Assembly: GCA_900104855.1 (NCBI GenBank)
Contig: FNSS01000001.1
Span: 4,588,001-4,652,000 of the forward strand
Reading direction: 5' to 3'
Origin: Rhizobiales bacterium GAS188
Lineage (GTDB): Bacteria > Pseudomonadota > Alphaproteobacteria > Rhizobiales > Beijerinckiaceae
DNA length: 64,000 nucleotides
Positions 61,991-64,000 of the stretch are shown here, one piece after another. The notes under the pieces were generated by a model that was not told where the DNA came from, ran no database searches, and saw only the letters and a program-made list of their open reading frames with translations. The translations under genes were made by a program, and so were the position numbers. Numbering within the stretch: the first letter of the stretch is position 1; every line of letters begins with the position of its first letter.

Positions 61991-62244
61991 GCCATGGCGT
62001 CCCCGGCGTCGGGCGTCCAGGCGCAGCCTGGAGGATCGCTGTCTTGCCCATGCAGGTCGGCGCGGTAGCGATAGAGCGTCGAGCAATAGGGGCAGACGAT
62101 CTCGTCATCGCCGCCCATGTCGAGGAAGACATGCGGATGATCTTGGGGCGGCCTGGCGCCGATGCACATCAACTTCTTGGCCGGTATGCCGATGGCGCGC
62201 ACGCCGGCGTCGTTGTGGAAATGGGGTATCGCATCATGGGCCAT
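61987..62244 (-). CDS. zf-CHCC zinc-finger domain protein
   Basis: The 85-residue protein has the zf-CHCC pattern: HFHNDAGVRAIGI, KKLMCIGARPPQDHPHVFLDMG, EIVCPYCSTLYRY and PPGC. The zinc ligands are one His and three Cys, as in mitochondrial NDUFS6. Bacterial members are small soluble proteins of uncertain role, often ahead of a flavin monooxygenase gene, as here. ATG 62244 has GGAG six bases upstream. Confidence 0.88.
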   Translation of the reverse strand: MAHDAIPHFHNDAGVRAIGIPAKKLMCIGARPPQDHPHVFLDMGGDDEIVCPYCSTLYRYRADLHGQDSDPPGCAWTPDAGDAMA

Positions 62245-62640
62245 AACGAGCTCCAATAGTGTCTCCGAGCGATCTAACTTCTCCGGCGCGGCCTGTGGCC
62301 AGGTTTGGTCATGTTCGACCATGATCCCACCTCGCGCCGGGGTGCTTTGCTCGGATAAGCGCGAGCCCCGAATACTTGAGCAAGAACCTACCTGTCGAAT
62401 TCCTGCGAGCTGCGCCAGTTTCCCGGGACAACGCCGTCCGGAGTACTCGATTCGAGTTGGCGGAAATGAGATGGCGGCGTGGATTGAACGTGTTGTAGAC
62501 GGCGGCGTGAGTGGACAGGAAACGTTGCGCGGACCGGGGGACCCGCATCCTGGTGCCTTGCGTTCTCGTCGTCGGATCGGCACGTGCGAGCTCTCCACCC
62601 GGCATTGTCACGCGAACGGGGAGGGCCGCGTGGCTATCGA
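62245..62640. other. 396-base gap, no gene seen
   Basis: Upstream of the zf-CHCC gene. One long minus-strand frame runs through it, but it lacks motifs and is likely chance. Probably holds the zf-CHCC promoter. Confidence 0.5.
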
Positions 62641-62856
62641 TCACCCCAGAGCGCCGCCGTTCTCAACGGCCTTCGCAAGCTCCGCGGCAAATTCAAATAG
62701 CCGCTTGCGAGCGTCCTCTGCCGCTTGGCTAGTTGGCCCGTTCACAGCTATGCGCACAGTACCGACAATAATGTGCTCACCTAGGATTTCGACAGAAACA
62801 TCAAAGCCGCCTTGCTGGGCCTTCTCGATTTTCGTCAAATTACAATGAACCGCCAT
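62641..62856 (-). CDS. Small hypothetical protein, 71 residues
   Basis: The product starts MAVHCNLTKIEKAQQGGFDV after a very good GGGAGGG site (five bases from ATG). IVGTVRIAVNGPTSQAAEDARKRLFEFAAELAKAVENGG follows, a beta strand and then an amphipathic helix. No signal or membrane segment is visible. The family is not recognised; it stands alone. Confidence 0.65.
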   Translation of the reverse strand: MAVHCNLTKIEKAQQGGFDVSVEILGEHIIVGTVRIAVNGPTSQAAEDARKRLFEFAAELAKAVENGGALG

Positions 62857-63272
62857 TGAATCCCTCCCACCCGGACTGAGGACCTCCCGCGGGGAATGCC
62901 TTCTTGCTCCAGGTCAGCGCTGGAACCTCAGTTTGATTCAGAGCGGGAATACGACATGGAAACCAAAGACACCGAAGAGGCTAAAACTGCTCGATCGGGT
63001 TGCCGTCGCCATCAGGGGGACCCGACGACTCATCGAGCGGCAAAGGGGCTGCCGCCGAAATCAGATCCAGAACCCGCGAAGACACGGGGAGCGCGGGCCG
63101 AGTCTCTCATTGATAGTCAATTTGAGATCCCTGATCAGCTCTGTCTCACCCCAAGATGCCCATCGCGATCAAAAAGCGAGGAATCTCACGCGCCAAGATG
63201 TCCCGCGACAGAGCCATTGTGAACCGGCTTCCCCCTACTCTTAGGCTCCTTTGAAAGACGCCGAAATAAAAC
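62857..63272. other. 416-base gap, no gene seen
   Basis: Plus-strand frames here (about 62896-63244) have the composition of non-coding sequence and no usable ribosome site. The left end should hold the promoter of the 71-residue gene. Confidence 0.5.
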
Positions 63273-63674
63273 TTATTCGACAGTGATCCGGCGCGGCTGG
63301 GCCTGCTCGGCTTTGGGCAGGGTCAGCGTCAATACGCCATCCGTCATCTCGGCCTTGATCTTTCCCTGGTCGACCCTGTTCGGCGCCAGGCTAAAGGTCC
63401 GGCGATAGTGCCCGATGTTGTACTCGGTGTAGACCGGCTGCAGCTTCTCGTACTTCGAGAAATCGATGCGACCTTCGACACTGAGCACGTCATTCTCGAC
63501 ATTGATGTCGAGCTTCGCCTTGTCGACTCCCGGCATTTCCATGACCACGGTCAGTCCCTGGTCTGTCTCATAGATGTCGGTCGTCGGCACAAAGGTTCGC
63601 GCCGGGATCGTCGACTCGTCTTTCCTCTGCAACTCGCGCTTCTCTTGCGCCTTCAGCTCTTGCTCTGTTGCCAT
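63273..63674 (-). CDS. Hsp20/alpha-crystallin small heat-shock protein
   Basis: The 133-residue chaperone has an N-terminal charged helix (MATEQELKAQEKRELQRKDE) and then the alpha-crystallin domain: PTTDIYETDQGLTVVMEMPGVDKAKLDI, YRRTFSLA and the C-terminal GVLTLTLPKAE. It holds unfolding proteins in a soluble state. GGAG lies nine bases ahead of ATG 63674. It follows a second hsp20 gene on the same strand after 46 bases. Confidence 0.93.
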   Translation of the reverse strand: MATEQELKAQEKRELQRKDESTIPARTFVPTTDIYETDQGLTVVMEMPGVDKAKLDINVENDVLSVEGRIDFSKYEKLQPVYTEYNIGHYRRTFSLAPNRVDQGKIKAEMTDGVLTLTLPKAEQAQPRRITVE

Positions 63675-63720
63675 GGCGGTAGCTCCGCACTTGAGTTCCA
63701 CGTGTCCGCGTTACGATGGA

Positions 63721-64000
63721 TCAGCTAATCTTGATCGCGCGCGGCTTGTCGCTCTCGGCTCTCGGAATGTAGAGGACCAGGATACCGTCACGGAGTTCGG
63801 CTTTGATTCCGTTCGGATCGATATGTACCGGCACTGTGATCGTTCGGTCGAAATTTCCCGCCACGCGCTCCCGCCGGTGAACGCTGACCTTGTCGCCATA
63901 GGCGACCGACTTCTTACCTGAGATCCTGATGGTGTTCTCCTTGGCCTGAAGTTCGAGATCACCCTTGCCTACGCCCGGCAATTCCACGATGGCGACAAAG
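63721..64000 (-). CDS. Hsp20/alpha-crystallin protein (5' end outside window)
   Basis: At least 93 residues are visible; the frame runs off the right edge (FVAIVELPGVGKGDLELQ at the edge). The alpha-crystallin domain continues with SGKKSVAYGDKV, FDRTITVPVHIDP and DGILVLYIPRAE. It is the upstream member of a tandem hsp20 pair, so both are probably induced together. Confidence 0.92.
   Translation of the reverse strand, partial: FVAIVELPGVGKGDLELQAKENTIRISGKKSVAYGDKVSVHRRERVAGNFDRTITVPVHIDPNGIKAELRDGILVLYIPRAESDKPRAIKIS

Noticed and set aside
62896-63244. Plus-strand frames of about 105 codons
   Set aside because: Two overlapping frames with non-coding composition, no motif and no SD.

Overview
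This window looks like a high-GC alphaproteobacterial chromosome, most likely from the order Hyphomicrobiales (Rhizobiales). The indicators are an IalB-type protein, a zf-CHCC protein next to a flavin monooxygenase, a PlcP/glycosyltransferase-type lipid operon, many oligopeptide, polyamine and branched-chain amino-acid type ABC importers, and a short CCGAAAAG-type palindrome of the kind common in Rhizobiales intergenic DNA. GTG and TTG starts with good Shine-Dalgarno (SD) sites are frequent. No rRNA, tRNA, CRISPR array or complete insertion sequence was seen. The genus cannot be fixed by eye.

Layout. 0-8.2 kb: a surface/secretion cluster on the minus strand (1687-residue trimeric autotransporter adhesin, IalB-like protein, proline/alanine-rich secreted protein), with an AraC regulator upstream. 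8.2-9.7 kb: a decayed stretch where a GST tail and a DUF1254 tail meet back to back. 9.8-24.3 kb: mostly housekeeping and metabolic genes: thiolase, DUF899, class II aldolase, a HigBA-type toxin-antitoxin pair directly ahead of pyrC, thioesterase, enoyl-CoA hydratase, ilvD, a nucleoside hydrolase divergent from a pseudouridine kinase/glycosidase pair, two paralogous small proteins ending in LKLGG, and an MFS transporter. 24.5-30.4 kb: a membrane-lipid operon (SAM methyltransferase, DedA, PlcP/LpxH-like phosphatase, GT4 glycosyltransferase) divergent from an OmpR-type two-component system. 30.7-38.9 kb: a peptide-type ABC importer joined to a GH51 arabinofuranosidase and an HTH regulator, probably arabinoside scavenging.

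39-51 kb: a LysR gene, a permease remnant, NTF2-like and flavin reductase genes, an orphan NitT/TauT-type binding protein, a GST, a TcuA-like flavoprotein, and a polyamine-type ABC operon with an embedded pyroglutamyl-peptidase gene. 51.4-54.5 kb: a LodA/LodB-type pair, that is a predicted quinone-cofactor amino-acid oxidase and its flavoprotein maturase. This is the most distinctive system here. 54.5-61.4 kb: TetR and SDR genes, then an operon of NTF2-like protein, LivK-type binding protein, acyl-CoA synthetase and SCP2-type thiolase. 61.4-64 kb: small conserved proteins, a broken flavin monooxygenase next to zf-CHCC, and two tandem Hsp20 genes, the last cut by the window end.

A structured palindromic repeat family lies at 45.9-46.1 kb (two copies) and 56.1-56.4 kb (three units in the other orientation). 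All calls rest on reading translated motifs; no database search was run.
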